A stretch of DNA of 64,000 nucleotides from Alphaproteobacteria bacterium WMHbin7 (GTDB lineage Bacteria; Pseudomonadota; Alphaproteobacteria; Rhodospirillales; WMHbin7), in contig PDZW01000015.1 in NCBI GenBank assembly GCA_002753155.1, forward strand, positions 1 through 64,000, read 5' to 3'. The notes under the pieces were generated by a model. It was not told where the DNA came from. It made no database searches and worked only from the letters and a program-made list of their open reading frames with translations. The translations under genes and the position numbers were made by a program. Shown here piece after piece: positions 23,872-33,635 of this stretch; within the stretch, counting starts at the first letter, position 1; each line of letters opens with the position of its first letter.

Positions 23872-25161
23872 ATGGATCGTATTCGCATTCTGGGCGGTGT
23901 GCCGCTCGAAGGCAGCATTTCCATCGGCGGCGCCAAGAACGCGGCCCTGCCCCTGATGGCGGCCAGCCTGCTGACTGGCGAAACCCTTACTCTTTCCAAT
24001 CTGCCGCATCTGGCCGATATCTCGACCATGGCCAATCTGCTGGCCCAGCATGGCGTGATGCTGGGATTGAACGGCGCCGATTCGGCCAAGGGCGGCTTTG
24101 CCGGGCGCGTGATGGATTTCAATGCCGCCAAGATCAGCAGCACCGAAGCCCCCTATGATCTGGTCCGGCGCATGCGCGCCTCGGTTCTGGTTCTGGGGCC
24201 GTTGGTGGCGCGCGAAGGCAAGGCCAAGGTGTCGCTGCCCGGTGGTTGCGCCATTGGTACGCGCCCGGTCGATCTGCATCTGATGGCGCTGGAGCAGATG
24301 GGCGCCAGGATCGAGCTGAAGGAAGGCTATATTTTCGCCGAGGCCCCTAAGGGCCTGAAGGGGGCGCATGTCGTGTTTCCCAAGGTCTCGGTGGGTGCTA
24401 CCGAAAACACCTTGATGGCGGCCTGTCTGGCCCAGGGCGAAACCGTCATCGTGAACGCCGCCCGCGAGCCCGAGGTGAGCGATCTGGCACACTGCCTGGT
24501 TGCCATGGGGGCCAAGATCGAGGGCATCGGCACCGGCAGCCTGCGCATCCAGGGCCAGTCAAGCCTGCATGGGGCGGCGCATGCCGTGGTGCCCGACCGC
24601 ATCGAAACAGGCTCCTTCGCCGTGGCCGCCGCCATCACCCGGGGACGGATCGAGCTGGTGGGGGCCAGGCGCGATACGCTGGAGTCGGTGGAGAAGGTGC
24701 TGCTCGATGCCGGCGTGGTTCTGGAGGAAGGAGCCAAGGGCTTGATCGTCTCGGCTCGCGAAAACGATCTGGTGGGTGTGGATATCATGACCGAGCCTTA
24801 TCCCGGCTTTCCCACCGACATGCAGGCCCAGTTCATGGTGCTGATGGCAACCGTCAAGGGGGCCAGCATGATTACCGAAACCATCTTCGAGAACCGATTC
24901 ATGCATGTGCCGGAATTGGTGCGCATGGGAGCCAAGGTCAATGTGCATGGCGCTTCGGCCATCGTGCGTGGCTCGGCCAAGCTTTCCGGCGCCCAGGTCA
25001 TGGCGACCGATCTCAGGGCCTCGGTCTCGCTGGTGCTGGCGGGTCTGGCGGCCCAGGGCGAAACCATCGTCAACCGCGTCTATCACCTGGATCGCGGCTA
25101 TGAACGTCTGGAAGAAAAGCTGTCCGCCTGCGGCGCCAGAATCGAACGCTTGAAGGGATAA
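23872..25161 (+). CDS. murA: UDP-N-acetylglucosamine 1-carboxyvinyltransferase MurA
   Basis: 429 residues, standard length. MurA transfers enolpyruvate from PEP to UDP-GlcNAc, the first committed step of peptidoglycan synthesis, in the cytoplasm. The N-terminal [20 protein letters not shown] matches the substrate site and the catalytic Cys126 sits in [15 protein letters not shown], so the enzyme should be fosfomycin-sensitive at this residue. The C-terminus ends [20 protein letters not shown]. The pairing with dcd is a compact housekeeping unit. Confidence 0.97.
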   Translation: MDRIRILGGVPLEGSISIGGAKNAALPLMAASLLTGETLTLSNLPHLADISTMANLLAQHGVMLGLNGADSAKGGFAGRVMDFNAAKISSTEAPYDLVRRMRASVLVLGPLVAREGKAKVSLPGGCAIGTRPVDLHLMALEQMGARIELKEGYIFAEAPKGLKGAHVVFPKVSVGATENTLMAACLAQGETVIVNAAREPEVSDLAHCLVAMGAKIEGIGTGSLRIQGQSSLHGAAHAVVPDRIETGSFAVAAAITRGRIELVGARRDTLESVEKVLLDAGVVLEEGAKGLIVSARENDLVGVDIMTEPYPGFPTDMQAQFMVLMATVKGASMITETIFENRFMHVPELVRMGAKVNVHGASAIVRGSAKLSGAQVMATDLRASVSLVLAGLAAQGETIVNRVYHLDRGYERLEEKLSACGARIERLKG

Positions 25162-25190
25162 TCTTTTCCCTTCGCATGGGAGGAATGCCG

Positions 25191-26300
25191 ATGTCACTTC
25201 TGTTCGATCCCTTGGCCATACGCAAAGCCACCCTGCCCAACCGCATCGTCGTGGCCCCCATGTGCCAATATGCCGCCGAGGCGGGGCTGGTCCGCCCTTG
25301 GCACCTCATGCATTACGGAACACTGGTGGCGGGCGGTGTCGGCATGCTGGTCATCGAGGCGACCGGCGTTTCGCCCGAGGGGCGCATCTCGCCAGCCTGC
25401 CTTGGCCTTTATGATGACGCTTCTGAGGCCGCCTTCGCTGATCTGGTAAAGACCCTCAAAACTTTCGGCAACGGGCTGATCTCGGTGCAACTGGCCCATG
25501 CCGGGCGCAAGGCCTCGACCTCCTTAAAAACCGGCACTTCCTATCTGGCGCCGGACGAGGGCGGCTGGCCTCTGATCGGTCCCTCGCCCATTGCCTTTTC
25601 CGACAGATGGGCCGCCCCGTCAGAAGCCTCCCAGTCTGAGCTGGAGTATCTGGTAAAGGCCTTTAGCGATGCGGCATCGCGCGCCGAACGAGCGGGCTTT
25701 GACGCCATCGAGGTGCATTCGGCGCACGGCTATCTTCTGAACCAGTTTCTATCGCCTCTGGCCAACCAGCGAACCGACCGCTTCGGCGGCACGCTGGAAA
25801 ACCGCATGCGCTTCCCGCTTGAGGTGCTTGGCGCCGTGCGCAAGGTCTGGCCCGAGGACAAGCCCCTGGGATTTCGCATCAGCGCTACCGACTGGGTGGA
25901 GGGTGGCTTCACCATCGACGAAGCCGTGACCTATGTCGGCAAGGTCAAAGATCTGGGCTACGATTTTGTCTGCGTCTCCTCGGGCGGCATGGTGCCCGAT
26001 GCCCCTATTCCCGGCACCCAGCCCGGCTATCAATTGGCCATGGCCGAACGCATAAGGAAGGAAACCGGCATTCTGGTGCGCGCCGTCGGCATGATCGCCG
26101 ATCCCCTTCAGGCCGAAGCGGTTTTGAAGAACGGGCAGGCCGACATGATCGCGCTGGGCCGCGCCTTTCTGGATGATCCGCGCTGGGTCTGGCGAGCGGC
26201 CGAAGCCCTGAAGGCCGATTTCGCCTATCCCTTCCGCTATGCCAGATGCCATCCCCAGGCCTGGCCGGGGGCGAAGCTTGTCAGGCCAGGCAATTCGTAA
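25191..26300 (+). CDS. NADH:flavin oxidoreductase of the old yellow enzyme family (YqjM/NamA type)
   Basis: 369 residues from ATG 25191, chosen because GGGAGGA at 25178-25184 sits six bases before it; an ATG at 25176 overlaps that site. The FMN-binding TIM barrel shows RIVVAPMCQYAAEAG, LAHAGRKAS, AHGYLLNQFLSPLANQRTDRFGG-type family blocks (given here shortened) and FRISATDWVEGG. The Cys in APMCQYA and the HAGRK motif are typical of YqjM-like thermophilic-type enzymes, which reduce activated C=C bonds. Physiological substrate unknown. It follows murA by 29 bases. Confidence 0.93.
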   Translation: MSLLFDPLAIRKATLPNRIVVAPMCQYAAEAGLVRPWHLMHYGTLVAGGVGMLVIEATGVSPEGRISPACLGLYDDASEAAFADLVKTLKTFGNGLISVQLAHAGRKASTSLKTGTSYLAPDEGGWPLIGPSPIAFSDRWAAPSEASQSELEYLVKAFSDAASRAERAGFDAIEVHSAHGYLLNQFLSPLANQRTDRFGGTLENRMRFPLEVLGAVRKVWPEDKPLGFRISATDWVEGGFTIDEAVTYVGKVKDLGYDFVCVSSGGMVPDAPIPGTQPGYQLAMAERIRKETGILVRAVGMIADPLQAEAVLKNGQADMIALGRAFLDDPRWVWRAAEALKADFAYPFRYARCHPQAWPGAKLVRPGNS

Positions 26301-26326
26301 TACAATATTGATGATTTCGTATTACG
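26278..26326 (+). promoter_or_regulatory. Promoter with overlapping inverted-repeat operator for the MNT/HEPN pair
   Basis: TTGTCA (26278-26283), a 17-base spacer and TACAAT (26301-26306) make a near-consensus promoter whose -35 lies in the end of the upstream gene. A perfect 8-bp inverted repeat, CGTAATAC (26296-26303) and GTATTACG (26319-26326), covers the -10 and start region, the classic place for a repressor of an autoregulated pair. The start ATG is at 26337 with a poor ribosome site. Confidence 0.6.
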
Positions 26327-26336
26327 GACCCGTCAT

Positions 26337-26813
26337 ATGGCCCTTCCTGTCCAATCGGTTCGCGCAGCACCTGAGCACCGCGACATCCTGTCTGCCGTAG
26401 CAGACCTGTTACGTCACGATAAGGCCGACCACCTCCGCCAACTTCTATCCAGAATGGAGGATGTGCCCGTTGGCCCATTTCGGTCCGAGGCGGACGCGCT
26501 GGCCTTTCTGCGCGACCGCTTGGTGGCAACGCTGGCACCTGAGGCGATCTGGCTGTTCGGATCACGCGCCCGCAGAGAGGCAGGCCCTCAGAGCGACTTT
26601 GACCTCCTGGTGGTATTGCCGGATGGGCGTGACGAGGGTGCCTATTCCCCGGCAACCGTTTCAGCCCCGCTCATTGCCTGCGGCCTGGCGTTTGATGTCG
26701 TCCCTGCGAGAAGCAGCGATTTTCTTAAGGACAGGAACGACCCTGGCAGCCTTGTCGGCCAGGCAGTGCGGGAAGGCCGCCAGATTTTCGCAAAAAAGCA
26801 GAGGCGAGAGTGA
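26337..26813 (+). CDS. Minimal nucleotidyltransferase (MntA-like antitoxin candidate)
   Basis: 158 residues with the GSx10DxD motif of MNT proteins: Gly75-Ser76 in LFGSRARREAG and Asp87/Asp89 in SDFDLLVV, with a likely third acid at Asp120 (AFDVV). In type VII toxin-antitoxin pairs, MntA attaches AMP to a tyrosine of the HEPN toxin and silences it. About 60 N-terminal residues precede the catalytic core, longer than minimal MNT proteins. The stop overlaps the start of the HEPN gene (GTGA). Some MNT/HEPN pairs may have other roles. Confidence 0.82.
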   Translation: MALPVQSVRAAPEHRDILSAVADLLRHDKADHLRQLLSRMEDVPVGPFRSEADALAFLRDRLVATLAPEAIWLFGSRARREAGPQSDFDLLVVLPDGRDEGAYSPATVSAPLIACGLAFDVVPARSSDFLKDRNDPGSLVGQAVREGRQIFAKKQRRE

Positions 26814-27199
26814 AGCCCGTCGTCAATAGCTACCTTACCCTGGCCAGCGAGGATATCGCCCTGGCAAGGAAGATTATTGACGCCTTTCCCCGCCACGCCG
26901 CCTATGCCATCCAGCAGGCTGCTGAGAAGTTGATCAAGGCTGTCTTAAGCGCCGAAGACATCCCCGTCCCCGCCCAGCACCATCTGGGAGCCCTGGCCCA
27001 GCTACTGCCTCCCGACCATCCCTGGCGGGCCGATTTCGCCGCCCTGGATGTTCTTTCCGGCTTTGCGACCACCATTCGCTACCCGCTACCCGGGGGGCGC
27101 CTGCCCAGGAATCCCGACCGGAGCGACTTGATGGACCATATGAAAACAGTTGCAAGCCTGGCGAACGAGGTTCGCGATTGGTGCGAGGAGAAGGGCTGA
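26810..27199 (+). CDS. HEPN domain protein (HepT-like toxin candidate)
   Basis: 129 residues from GTG 26810, with the all-helical HEPN pattern: AYAIQQAAEKLIKAVL in the second helix and TTIRYP near 88-92. A candidate RNase motif R-x5-H is seen at Arg104-His110 (RSDLMDH); HepT toxins carry R-x4-6-H. No obvious RNase target or membrane part. Four-base overlap with the MNT gene implies coupled synthesis. It ends 4 bases from the convergent iscX. Confidence 0.8.
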   Translation: MKPVVNSYLTLASEDIALARKIIDAFPRHAAYAIQQAAEKLIKAVLSAEDIPVPAQHHLGALAQLLPPDHPWRADFAALDVLSGFATTIRYPLPGGRLPRNPDRSDLMDHMKTVASLANEVRDWCEEKG

Positions 27200-27203
27200 C
27201 CCC

Positions 27204-27410
27204 CTATTCCCGCTCGTCGATCCAGGCCAACTGGATGGCTTCGAGAATCTTCTCGTTCGACTTCAAAGGATCGTCGGCGAAATCCTCGAGTGCACAAATC
27301 CATTTATGCAGATCGGTAAAGCGCAGATTGACGTTGTCGGCGTCGGGATGCGCGTCTTCCAACGCGATCGCGATGTCGTGAACGTCCTGCCACTTCAGGG
27401 GTTTGCTCAC
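27204..27410 (-). CDS. iscX: IscX (YfhJ) iron-sulfur assembly accessory protein
   Basis: 68 residues, the family length. The WxDVxxIAxxLxExxPDxDPxxxRFTDLxxWI pattern is clear ([18 protein letters not shown], then [12 protein letters not shown]) with the C-terminal [16 protein letters not shown]. IscX is an acidic iron-binding regulator of IscS. It is the last gene of the isc operon and its ATG overlaps the fdx stop. Confidence 0.95.
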   Translation of the reverse strand: MSKPLKWQDVHDIAIALEDAHPDADNVNLRFTDLHKWICALEDFADDPLKSNEKILEAIQLAWIDERE

Positions 27411-27748
27411 TTCTTTTTGTCCACCATCATGTTGCGCGATGCCTTGGGCAGGGTCACCACCAGCCCATCCAGGTCCTTGGTCATAACGATCTGACAGCCC
27501 AACCGCGATGTCTGGGTCAGGCCAAAGGCGAGGTCGAGCATGTCTTCCTCATCGTCACTGGCATCCTTCAGCTTGCCGTACCATTTGGGATCGACCACGA
27601 CATGGCAGGTCGAACAGGCCAGAGAGCCTTCGCAGGCACCTTCCAGGTCGAAATGGTTGCGATGCGCGATCTCCAGGACCGACAGGCCTTCGGGCGCATC
27701 AACGTCATGGGGCAATCCGTCCCGGTCGATAAAAGTCATTTTCGCCAT
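27407..27748 (-). CDS. fdx: Isc-type [2Fe-2S] ferredoxin
   Basis: 113 residues from ATG 27748; a GTG at 27760 is possible but has its G-rich ribosome site directly against it. The four cluster ligands are Cys39, Cys45, Cys48 ([14 protein letters not shown]) and Cys85 (RLGCQIV). Isc ferredoxin passes electrons to the IscU/IscS assembly complex. Ends [12 protein letters not shown], a basic tail. Located between hscA and iscX as in gammaproteobacterial isc operons. Confidence 0.95.
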   Translation of the reverse strand: MAKMTFIDRDGLPHDVDAPEGLSVLEIAHRNHFDLEGACEGSLACSTCHVVVDPKWYGKLKDASDDEEDMLDLAFGLTQTSRLGCQIVMTKDLDGLVVTLPKASRNMMVDKKK

Positions 27749-27756
27749 AACCGTCG

Positions 27757-29628
27757 TCACTCCCCCACGCGTTTTTCCAGGCTGTCCATGCTGACCCCGG
27801 CCAGGGCCTTCCTGATGCCGCGATCCATGCGCTTTTCGGCAAAGGGCTTGGTGGCGGTTTCCAGGGCTTCGGCCGATGCCAGAATAGCCTCGCGATCACT
27901 GGCCTCGCAAGCCGTCTCGACAGTTGCGATGGCCCGGTCGATCCCTTCGCGCTCTAAAGCCGAGAGCAGATCCGAATCATGCGAAAGGGCTGCACGCACG
28001 GCCAACAGATTGCGCCTGGCATCCACCTTGGCCTCGGCCAAAAGGCGCGCCGCCATGTCGTCCTTGGCGTGTTCAAGACTGTCCTTCAGCATCTCGGCCA
28101 TCTCTTCTTCCGAAATCCCGTAGGACGGTTTGACCTGCACCTGTGATTCGACGCCCGTCGTGGTTTCGCAAGCGCTGACCGTCAGCAGCCCATCGGCATC
28201 AACGGTGAAGGTGACACGGATGCGCGCGGCACCTGCGGCCATTGGCGGAATGCCCGACAGCGTGAAACGGGCCAGGGAACGGTTCTGAGCCACCAATTCG
28301 CGCTCGCCCTGAACGACGTGAATCATCATCGACGCCTGACCATCCTGATAGGTAGTGAATTCCTGAGCCAGGGCGGCTGGAATCGGCGTGTTGCGCAAAA
28401 TCACCTTCTCGACGATGCCGCCCATGGTCTCAAGACCCAGCGACAAGGGAGTTACGTCCAAAAGCAGCGTGTCGGAACCATGGGTCAGCGCCTCGGCCTG
28501 TTGGGCCGCCCCCACCGCCACCACTTCGTCGGGATTGATGTTGGCCAAGGGCTCGGTGCCAAAGAGGGCAGCAACGCGCTTCCTGACCAGGGGAACCCGG
28601 GTCGAGCCGCCGACCAGCACCACGCCCTTGACGTCCTCGGGCAAGGCCGCGGCATCTTCCAGCACCTGACGGCAGATGGTGATGGTGCGTTCGACCAGGG
28701 GCGAAATCATCGCCTCCAGCGTCTGGCGAGATAGCGCATGCTTGCTGACCTTGCCGTCGAACTCCAGCATCCATTCGCCTTCGGAACGCGAGGTGAGACA
28801 CTCCTTGGCCACGCGGGCCGTCATCAGCGCTTGCTTGACCCTGCCTGCATCCAGCGAGGTGACGCCGCGCTCGGCCAGAAACAATTCTGCGATCATATGA
28901 TCGATATCATCACCGCCCAGCGCCGCATCGCCTCCGGTGGCCTTGACCTGGAAGACGCCCTTTTCCATGCGCAACAGCGAGACATCGAAAGTGCCGCCAC
29001 CCAGATCGTACACCGCATAAAGCCCCTCGGCGCCCTGATCGAGCCCATAGGCCAGGGCCGCCGCCGTTGGTTCATTGACCAGACGCAACACCTCGATTCC
29101 GGCCAGACGCGCCGCGTCCTTGGTGGCGGTCCTTGCAGCATCGTCGAAATAGGCGGGCACGGTGATCACCGCCTTGGGCACCTTTTTGCCCAAAGCGGCC
29201 TCGGCCTGGGCGCGGACAGCCTTCAGAATGTCGGCGGAAATTTCGACAGGTGACAGGGTGCGTCCGGCCACTTTCAAGCGGACCATGCCGGTTGCGTCGC
29301 CATCGACCTCGAAGGGCAACTGTCCGGCCACCGCCTTTATATCCTCAATGCCCCGACCCATCAGGCGTTTGATGGAGCTGACCACATCTTGCGGACGGTC
29401 AAGAATCAGATTGCGCGCCTCATGGCCGACAATCACCTCGTCATCCCTGCCATAGGCCACGACGGAGGGAATGATCGCGCGGCCCTTGTCGTCACGCAGC
29501 ACTTCGGGTTTGCCTTGGCGGGAAATGGCAACCACCGAATTGGTGGTGCCAAGATCGATGCCCACCGCCACTTCGTCGCCGGCATGCGGCAGCGGCGTTT
29601 CGCCCGGCTCGAAGATATCGAACAGCAT
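27757..29628 (-). CDS. hscA: HscA Hsp70-type chaperone for iron-sulfur transfer
   Basis: 623 residues from ATG 29628 ([12 protein letters not shown], matching other HscA starts); the frame extends 37 codons further up but through the hscB end, so that is rejected. ATPase blocks [28 protein letters not shown] and [13 protein letters not shown] are present. HscA binds the LPPVK loop of IscU and, with HscB, releases the cluster to acceptor proteins. The start is 5 bases downstream of the hscB stop. Confidence 0.96.
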   Translation of the reverse strand: MLFDIFEPGETPLPHAGDEVAVGIDLGTTNSVVAISRQGKPEVLRDDKGRAIIPSVVAYGRDDEVIVGHEARNLILDRPQDVVSSIKRLMGRGIEDIKAVAGQLPFEVDGDATGMVRLKVAGRTLSPVEISADILKAVRAQAEAALGKKVPKAVITVPAYFDDAARTATKDAARLAGIEVLRLVNEPTAAALAYGLDQGAEGLYAVYDLGGGTFDVSLLRMEKGVFQVKATGGDAALGGDDIDHMIAELFLAERGVTSLDAGRVKQALMTARVAKECLTSRSEGEWMLEFDGKVSKHALSRQTLEAMISPLVERTITICRQVLEDAAALPEDVKGVVLVGGSTRVPLVRKRVAALFGTEPLANINPDEVVAVGAAQQAEALTHGSDTLLLDVTPLSLGLETMGGIVEKVILRNTPIPAALAQEFTTYQDGQASMMIHVVQGERELVAQNRSLARFTLSGIPPMAAGAARIRVTFTVDADGLLTVSACETTTGVESQVQVKPSYGISEEEMAEMLKDSLEHAKDDMAARLLAEAKVDARRNLLAVRAALSHDSDLLSALEREGIDRAIATVETACEASDREAILASAEALETATKPFAEKRMDRGIRKALAGVSMDSLEKRVGE

Positions 29629-29633
29629 CTCGC

Positions 29634-30278
29634 TCACAGCGTTCCTCGCGTCATTCTGGACTTGCGTCCGCGCGCCTCGTCGGACAGGCGCATCAGATAT
29701 TTCAAGCGCATCACCAGCTTGGCCGCACCTTCCAGGCATTCGGCGGCAAAAGCCTGGGAGAGATCATCGACCGCAAAGGCAATATCCGATTCCGTTCTGG
29801 CCAGAATGGCCTGCACCTGCTCGGCGGAATCGGCCTCCATCAAGGCTTCTCTGGCTTCCATCTGCTCCATCAGCAGAGCGGAATCGGCAGGCTTGGCGCC
29901 GTCCTCGGCGTCGGCCTTGCGGCCCTTTAGTTTCAAAAGATAGGCCGCCCGCTTCAAAGGGTCCTTCAGCGTTTCATAGGCCTCGTTGAGGGCCATGGCC
30001 TGCTGCTGGCTCATCAGCTTTTCCTTGGCCGACCGGGCGGCGAAGCGATCCGGATGCAGGCGGCGCTGAAAGCCGAAATAGTGGCGCTCAAGCTCTCCTT
30101 GATCCACATCGAAGCCGGGCATCAGGCCCAGACGCTGGAAATGGTCCATCGGTCTCGGCGCCTGGACGGCGCCGCAAACCGAGCAGAACAGGGCACGCGG
30201 GCTGGCCGGGCCTTTGCACGACCAACACCCGACGACGCAGGCCTCAAGGCCATCCGTATGGTGGGCTTCAATGTTCAT
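29634..30278 (-). CDS. hscB: HscB J-domain co-chaperone with N-terminal tetracysteine zinc module
   Basis: 214 residues, longer than the roughly 170 of E. coli HscB. The J-domain has the HPD triad at 75-77 (RRLHPDRF) and the C-terminal helical domain binds IscU. The extra N-terminus carries Cys18, Cys21, Cys32 and Cys35 (CWSC and CSVC, followed by GAVQAPRPMDHF), closely resembling the zinc-binding N-terminus of human HSCB. It hands IscU to HscA. Position between iscA and hscA is standard. Confidence 0.93.
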   Translation of the reverse strand: MNIEAHHTDGLEACVVGCWSCKGPASPRALFCSVCGAVQAPRPMDHFQRLGLMPGFDVDQGELERHYFGFQRRLHPDRFAARSAKEKLMSQQQAMALNEAYETLKDPLKRAAYLLKLKGRKADAEDGAKPADSALLMEQMEAREALMEADSAEQVQAILARTESDIAFAVDDLSQAFAAECLEGAAKLVMRLKYLMRLSDEARGRKSRMTRGTL

Positions 30279-30286
30279 AGAATCAA

Positions 30287-30625
30287 TCAGACGTGGAAGG
30301 ATTCGCCGCAGCCGCAGCGCCCCTTCTCGTTAGGATTACGAAAAACGAAGCCGCTCTTCATCTGTTCCTCGACATAGTCCATCTCGGTGCCCAGGATGAA
30401 CAAGGTGGCCTTAGGGTCGATGAAGATCGTGACTCCCTTGTCCTCGACGGTCTCGTCATAGGGGCTTTTCTCGTCGGCGAACTCGACCGTGTAGGACATG
30501 CCCGAGCAGCCCTTGGAGCGAACGCCGATGCGAACGCCGACCGTGGGCTTGCCGCGCTTGGCGATCAATGCCTTGACGCGCTCTGCCGCTGCATCGGTGA
30601 TGGAGATGGGAGCCGGTGCTGTCAT
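30287..30625 (-). CDS. iscA: IscA A-type iron-sulfur carrier
   Basis: 112 residues from ATG 30625 with an AAGGATC site; the open frame extends upstream through the end of iscU and that part is not coding. The three cluster cysteines are Cys40 (SKGCSGM), Cys104 and Cys106 (GRCGCGESF). A-type carriers bind iron or a cluster and deliver it to apo-enzymes. Follows iscU by 10 bases. Confidence 0.95.
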   Translation of the reverse strand: MTAPAPISITDAAAERVKALIAKRGKPTVGVRIGVRSKGCSGMSYTVEFADEKSPYDETVEDKGVTIFIDPKATLFILGTEMDYVEEQMKSGFVFRNPNEKGRCGCGESFHV

Positions 30626-30635
30626 ATCTTGATCC

Positions 30636-31043
30636 TTATTGTGCAGCTTCGCCGTTCTTGGCGGGGCCGTGCTTGGTCTTGTAATCGGTAATCGCCGCCT
30701 TGATCGCATCCTCGGCCAGCACCGAACAGTGGATCTTGACGGGCGGCAAGGCCAGATGCTGCGCGATGTCGGTATTCTTGATCGACGACGCCTCGTCCAA
30801 GGTCTTGCCCTTGACCCATTCGGTGACCAATGAGCTGGACGCAATGGCCGAGCCGCAGCCGAAGGTCTTGAACTTGGCGTCCTCGATGATGCCCTCGGGG
30901 CTCACCTGGATTTGCAGGCGCATGACGTCGCCGCAGGCGGGAGCGCCGACCAGACCGGTGCCGACATGCGCATCGTCCTTGTTGAGGGAACCCACGTTCC
31001 GAGGGTTCTCGAAGTGGTCGATGACCTTGTCGCTGTATGACAT
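30636..31043 (-). CDS. iscU: IscU iron-sulfur cluster scaffold
   Basis: 135 residues. Scaffold ligands Cys37 (APACGDVM, with Asp39), Cys63 (FGCGSA), His105 and Cys106 (KIHCSVL) are all present, as is the HscA-recognition loop LPPVK at 99-103. IscU receives sulfur from IscS and iron, builds a [2Fe-2S] cluster and passes it on through HscA/HscB. 12 bases after iscS. Confidence 0.97.
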   Translation of the reverse strand: MSYSDKVIDHFENPRNVGSLNKDDAHVGTGLVGAPACGDVMRLQIQVSPEGIIEDAKFKTFGCGSAIASSSLVTEWVKGKTLDEASSIKNTDIAQHLALPPVKIHCSVLAEDAIKAAITDYKTKHGPAKNGEAAQ

Positions 31044-31055
31044 GAGACGTACTCC

Positions 31056-32291
31056 TTAATGTTCGGCCCATTGGATCGATTTGATGTCGATCCCGGCCTC
31101 TGCCATTTCCCAAAGCGGGCTGAAAGCGCGCAGTTTCGTCACGCGCTCGACCAGCAGACTCGCCGCAATATCCACTTCGGCTTCCGTCGTGGTGCGTCCA
31201 AGCCCGATGCGCAGGCTGGTATGGGCCATTTCAGCTTCGAGCCCCAGGGCGCGCAGCACGTAGGAAGGCTCTAGCGAGGCCGAGGTGCAGGCCGATCCCG
31301 ACGACACCGCCAGTTCCTTGACCGCCATCATCAGCCCCTCGCCTTCGACGAAGGCGAAAGACAGATTGAGATTGCCTGGAATGCGCTTGTCCAGATGCCC
31401 ATTCACGTAAACCTGGGGCAGGCCGCTCATCACGATCTTCAAGAAGCGGTCGCGCAGGGCTGTCAGGCGCTTGGCCTCGGCTTCCATTTCAGCCTGCGCG
31501 ATGCGGCAGGCCTCGCCGATTCCGGCGCACAGAGGCGTTGCCAGCGTGCCCGAGCGCATGCCGCGCTCCTGACCGCCACCATTGATCTGCGCCATCAGGC
31601 GCACGCGGGGTTTCCTGCGCACGTAAAGCGCTCCGATCCCCTTGGGGCCGTAGATCTTGTGGCCAGAAATGCTCATCAAATCGATGTTCATGGCATCGAC
31701 ATCAAGCGGTATCTTGCCCACCGCCTGCGCACAATCGGTATGGAAGAAAACGCCCGCCGCACGGCAGATGGCGCCGATCTCATGCATCGGCTGAATGACG
31801 CCGATCTCGTTGTTGACCGCCATCACCGACACCAGCACCGTCGTGTCCTTGATGGCCGACTTCAGTTGATCAAGGTCGATCAGCCCATCCGTCTTCACGG
31901 GCAAATAGGTCACCTCGAAACCATCGAGTTCCAAATGGCGGCAAGTATCCAAAACGCATTTATGCTCGGTCACCACGGTGATGATGTGGTTCTTCTTTTC
32001 CTTATAGAACTGGGCGACGCCCTTGATCGCCAGATTGTTCGATTCCGTAGCCCCCGAGGTGAAGATGATTTCCTTGTCGGAAGCGCCGATGATGGCCCCC
32101 ACCTGCGCCCGCGCCTTTTCGACCGCTTCTTCCGCTTCCCAGCCATACATATGGTTGCGCGAATGCGGGTTGCCGAATTTCTCAGTGAAATAGGGCAGCA
32201 TGACCTCGACCACTCTGGGATCGCAAGGCGTGGTGGCCTGATAATCCAGATAGATCGGGCGGGGCAGGTCGTTGGCGGGCATATGGGTCAT
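31056..32291 (-). CDS. iscS: IscS cysteine desulfurase
   Basis: 411 residues of the PLP fold type I class V family. The PLP lysine is Lys212 ([12 protein letters not shown]) and the persulfide cysteine Cys335 lies in [14 protein letters not shown]. IscS draws sulfur from cysteine for clusters, thiamine and tRNA thiolation. A shorter start at Met4 is possible; ATG 32291 has AAGGA at good distance. It lies 12 bases after iscR. Confidence 0.97.
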   Translation of the reverse strand: MTHMPANDLPRPIYLDYQATTPCDPRVVEVMLPYFTEKFGNPHSRNHMYGWEAEEAVEKARAQVGAIIGASDKEIIFTSGATESNNLAIKGVAQFYKEKKNHIITVVTEHKCVLDTCRHLELDGFEVTYLPVKTDGLIDLDQLKSAIKDTTVLVSVMAVNNEIGVIQPMHEIGAICRAAGVFFHTDCAQAVGKIPLDVDAMNIDLMSISGHKIYGPKGIGALYVRRKPRVRLMAQINGGGQERGMRSGTLATPLCAGIGEACRIAQAEMEAEAKRLTALRDRFLKIVMSGLPQVYVNGHLDKRIPGNLNLSFAFVEGEGLMMAVKELAVSSGSACTSASLEPSYVLRALGLEAEMAHTSLRIGLGRTTTEAEVDIAASLLVERVTKLRAFSPLWEMAEAGIDIKSIQWAEH

Positions 32292-32303
32292 AAAAACTTG
32301 TCC

Positions 32304-32771
32304 TTATTCCGCGGCCTGAGCGCCGGCGGCTCCTGCATGGAAAACGCCGCTGGTCCCCAGCACACGACGCTGACAGACATCGTCCAGCGTCACCGAACTC
32401 AAGAAAAGATAAATCTGGTTGCCCAATTCCTCCCACAGATCGTGGGTCAGACAACGGCCCTTGTTGTTGTGGCAACCGGCGGGCTGTCCGGGCATGCATC
32501 GCGTGGTCTGCAAAGGCTCGTCGACGGCCAGCACGATGTCCGAAATGCGGGTCTGATTGGCCGCACGGGCCAAGAGATAGCCGCCGCCTGGGCCGCGAAC
32601 ACTTTTCACGATTCCGCCCTTGCGCAACCGGCCAAACAATTGTTCGAGATAGGAGAGCGAAATCTCCTGGCGATCAGCAATATCCGCCAGAGCGACGGGC
32701 GAGCCCTGCCCCTTGGTGGCCAGATCGACCATCGCCATGACGGCGTAGCGTCCCTTTGTACTCAGTTTCAC
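32304..32771 (-). CDS. iscR: IscR [2Fe-2S]-responsive Rrf2-family regulator
   Basis: 155 residues. The winged helix starts MKLSTKGRYAVMAMVDLA and contains the wing RGPGGGYLLA. Cluster ligands Cys92, Cys100 and Cys107 match the three IscR cysteines with slightly longer spacing than in E. coli, followed by THDLW where a His completes the set. Holo-IscR represses its own operon through type 1 sites; such a site lies upstream of cysE at 33644-33668, suggesting that cysE is part of the autoregulated unit. The 48-base gap to cysE holds no clear promoter. Confidence 0.95.
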   Translation of the reverse strand: MKLSTKGRYAVMAMVDLATKGQGSPVALADIADRQEISLSYLEQLFGRLRKGGIVKSVRGPGGGYLLARAANQTRISDIVLAVDEPLQTTRCMPGQPAGCHNNKGRCLTHDLWEELGNQIYLFLSSVTLDDVCQRRVLGTSGVFHAGAAGAQAAE

Positions 32772-32819
32772 AGGCGTGTCTCCTTCTCCAGAATGCCCGG
32801 GGGCTGCTTCTTGTCTTTG

Positions 32820-33551
32820 TCAGCCATGCCCTGCGGCGCGCGATTCATGTGTGGTCGATGCGGAATGATCTTCCTTTTCAGGCTCGCCGGAAGCCAGACG
32901 CTGCTCCAGCTCCTCAAGGCGCTGCGACAGTGCCGTTACCTGGCGGTGCAAAGTTTCTGCCGAGCGCGCCACCGGATCGGGCAAATGCTCGCTGGTCAGT
33001 CCATAGGCATGGAAGGTGGCTTCCTCGTCCTTCTTCAAACGGCGCATGGCGACCCTTGCCGGAATGCCCACCATGGTCACCCCCTTGGGCACGTCGGACA
33101 AAACAACGGCGTTGGCGCCAATGCGCGCCCCCTGACCGATGACGTGCGGCCCCAGGATTTGAGCCCCCGAGCCGACGATGACGCCGTCTTCCAGCGTGGG
33201 GTGGCGCCTACCCTTGTGCAGGCTTGTCCCGCCCAGGGTTACGCCATGGTAAAGTGTCACATCGTCTCCGATGACGGCAGTCTCGCCGATGACCACCCCC
33301 ATCCCGTGATCGATAAACAGGCGCCGCCCGATAGTGGCGCCGGGGTGAATCTCGATCCCGGTCAGGATTCGGGAAATCTGCGACACCATCCGGCCTAGCA
33401 GCTTGAATTCATTGGACCAAAGCCAATGGGAGAGGCGAAAGAACAACAGGGCATGAACGCCAGGATAGCAGAACAGCACCTCAAGCGCCGAACGGGCCGC
33501 CGGATCGCGTTCGACAATCGATGCAATATCTTCTTGAAGCCTCTTGAACAT
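32820..33551 (-). CDS. cysE: Serine O-acetyltransferase CysE
   Basis: 243 residues from ATG 33551 ([13 protein letters not shown]); the frame extends to 33701 but that part runs across the promoter. Left-handed beta-helix hexapeptides are clear ([39 protein letters not shown]). CysE acetylates serine, the step before cysteine synthesis, and so supplies the sulfur donor that IscS consumes. The C-terminus is longer than E. coli CysE with a coiled-coil-like segment ([14 protein letters not shown]). It is the first gene of the isc operon. Confidence 0.94.
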   Translation of the reverse strand: MFKRLQEDIASIVERDPAARSALEVLFCYPGVHALLFFRLSHWLWSNEFKLLGRMVSQISRILTGIEIHPGATIGRRLFIDHGMGVVIGETAVIGDDVTLYHGVTLGGTSLHKGRRHPTLEDGVIVGSGAQILGPHVIGQGARIGANAVVLSDVPKGVTMVGIPARVAMRRLKKDEEATFHAYGLTSEHLPDPVARSAETLHRQVTALSQRLEELEQRLASGEPEKEDHSASTTHESRAAGHG

Positions 33552-33635
33552 CTGGCTACCCGCCGTGCTATAGATACGCGCCTGCCGCCAAGGCCTTTGG
33601 GACGTATTCCCGAAAGACCCTAGTCGGTAATAGGG

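Noticed and set aside
29629-29739. 37-codon upstream extension of hscA
   Set aside because: It overlaps hscB and is not similar to any HscA N-terminus; ATG 29628 gives the usual MLFxIxEPG start.
30626-30844. Upstream extension of iscA over the end of iscU
   Set aside because: The extension is a shadow of iscU; ATG 30625 with AAGGATC matches the family start.
31395-33398. Long plus-strand frame (667 codons) opposite iscS, iscR and cysE
   Set aside because: It lies antisense to clearly conserved genes, and its translation is the low-complexity His/Gln/Arg-rich pattern seen in GC-rich shadow frames.
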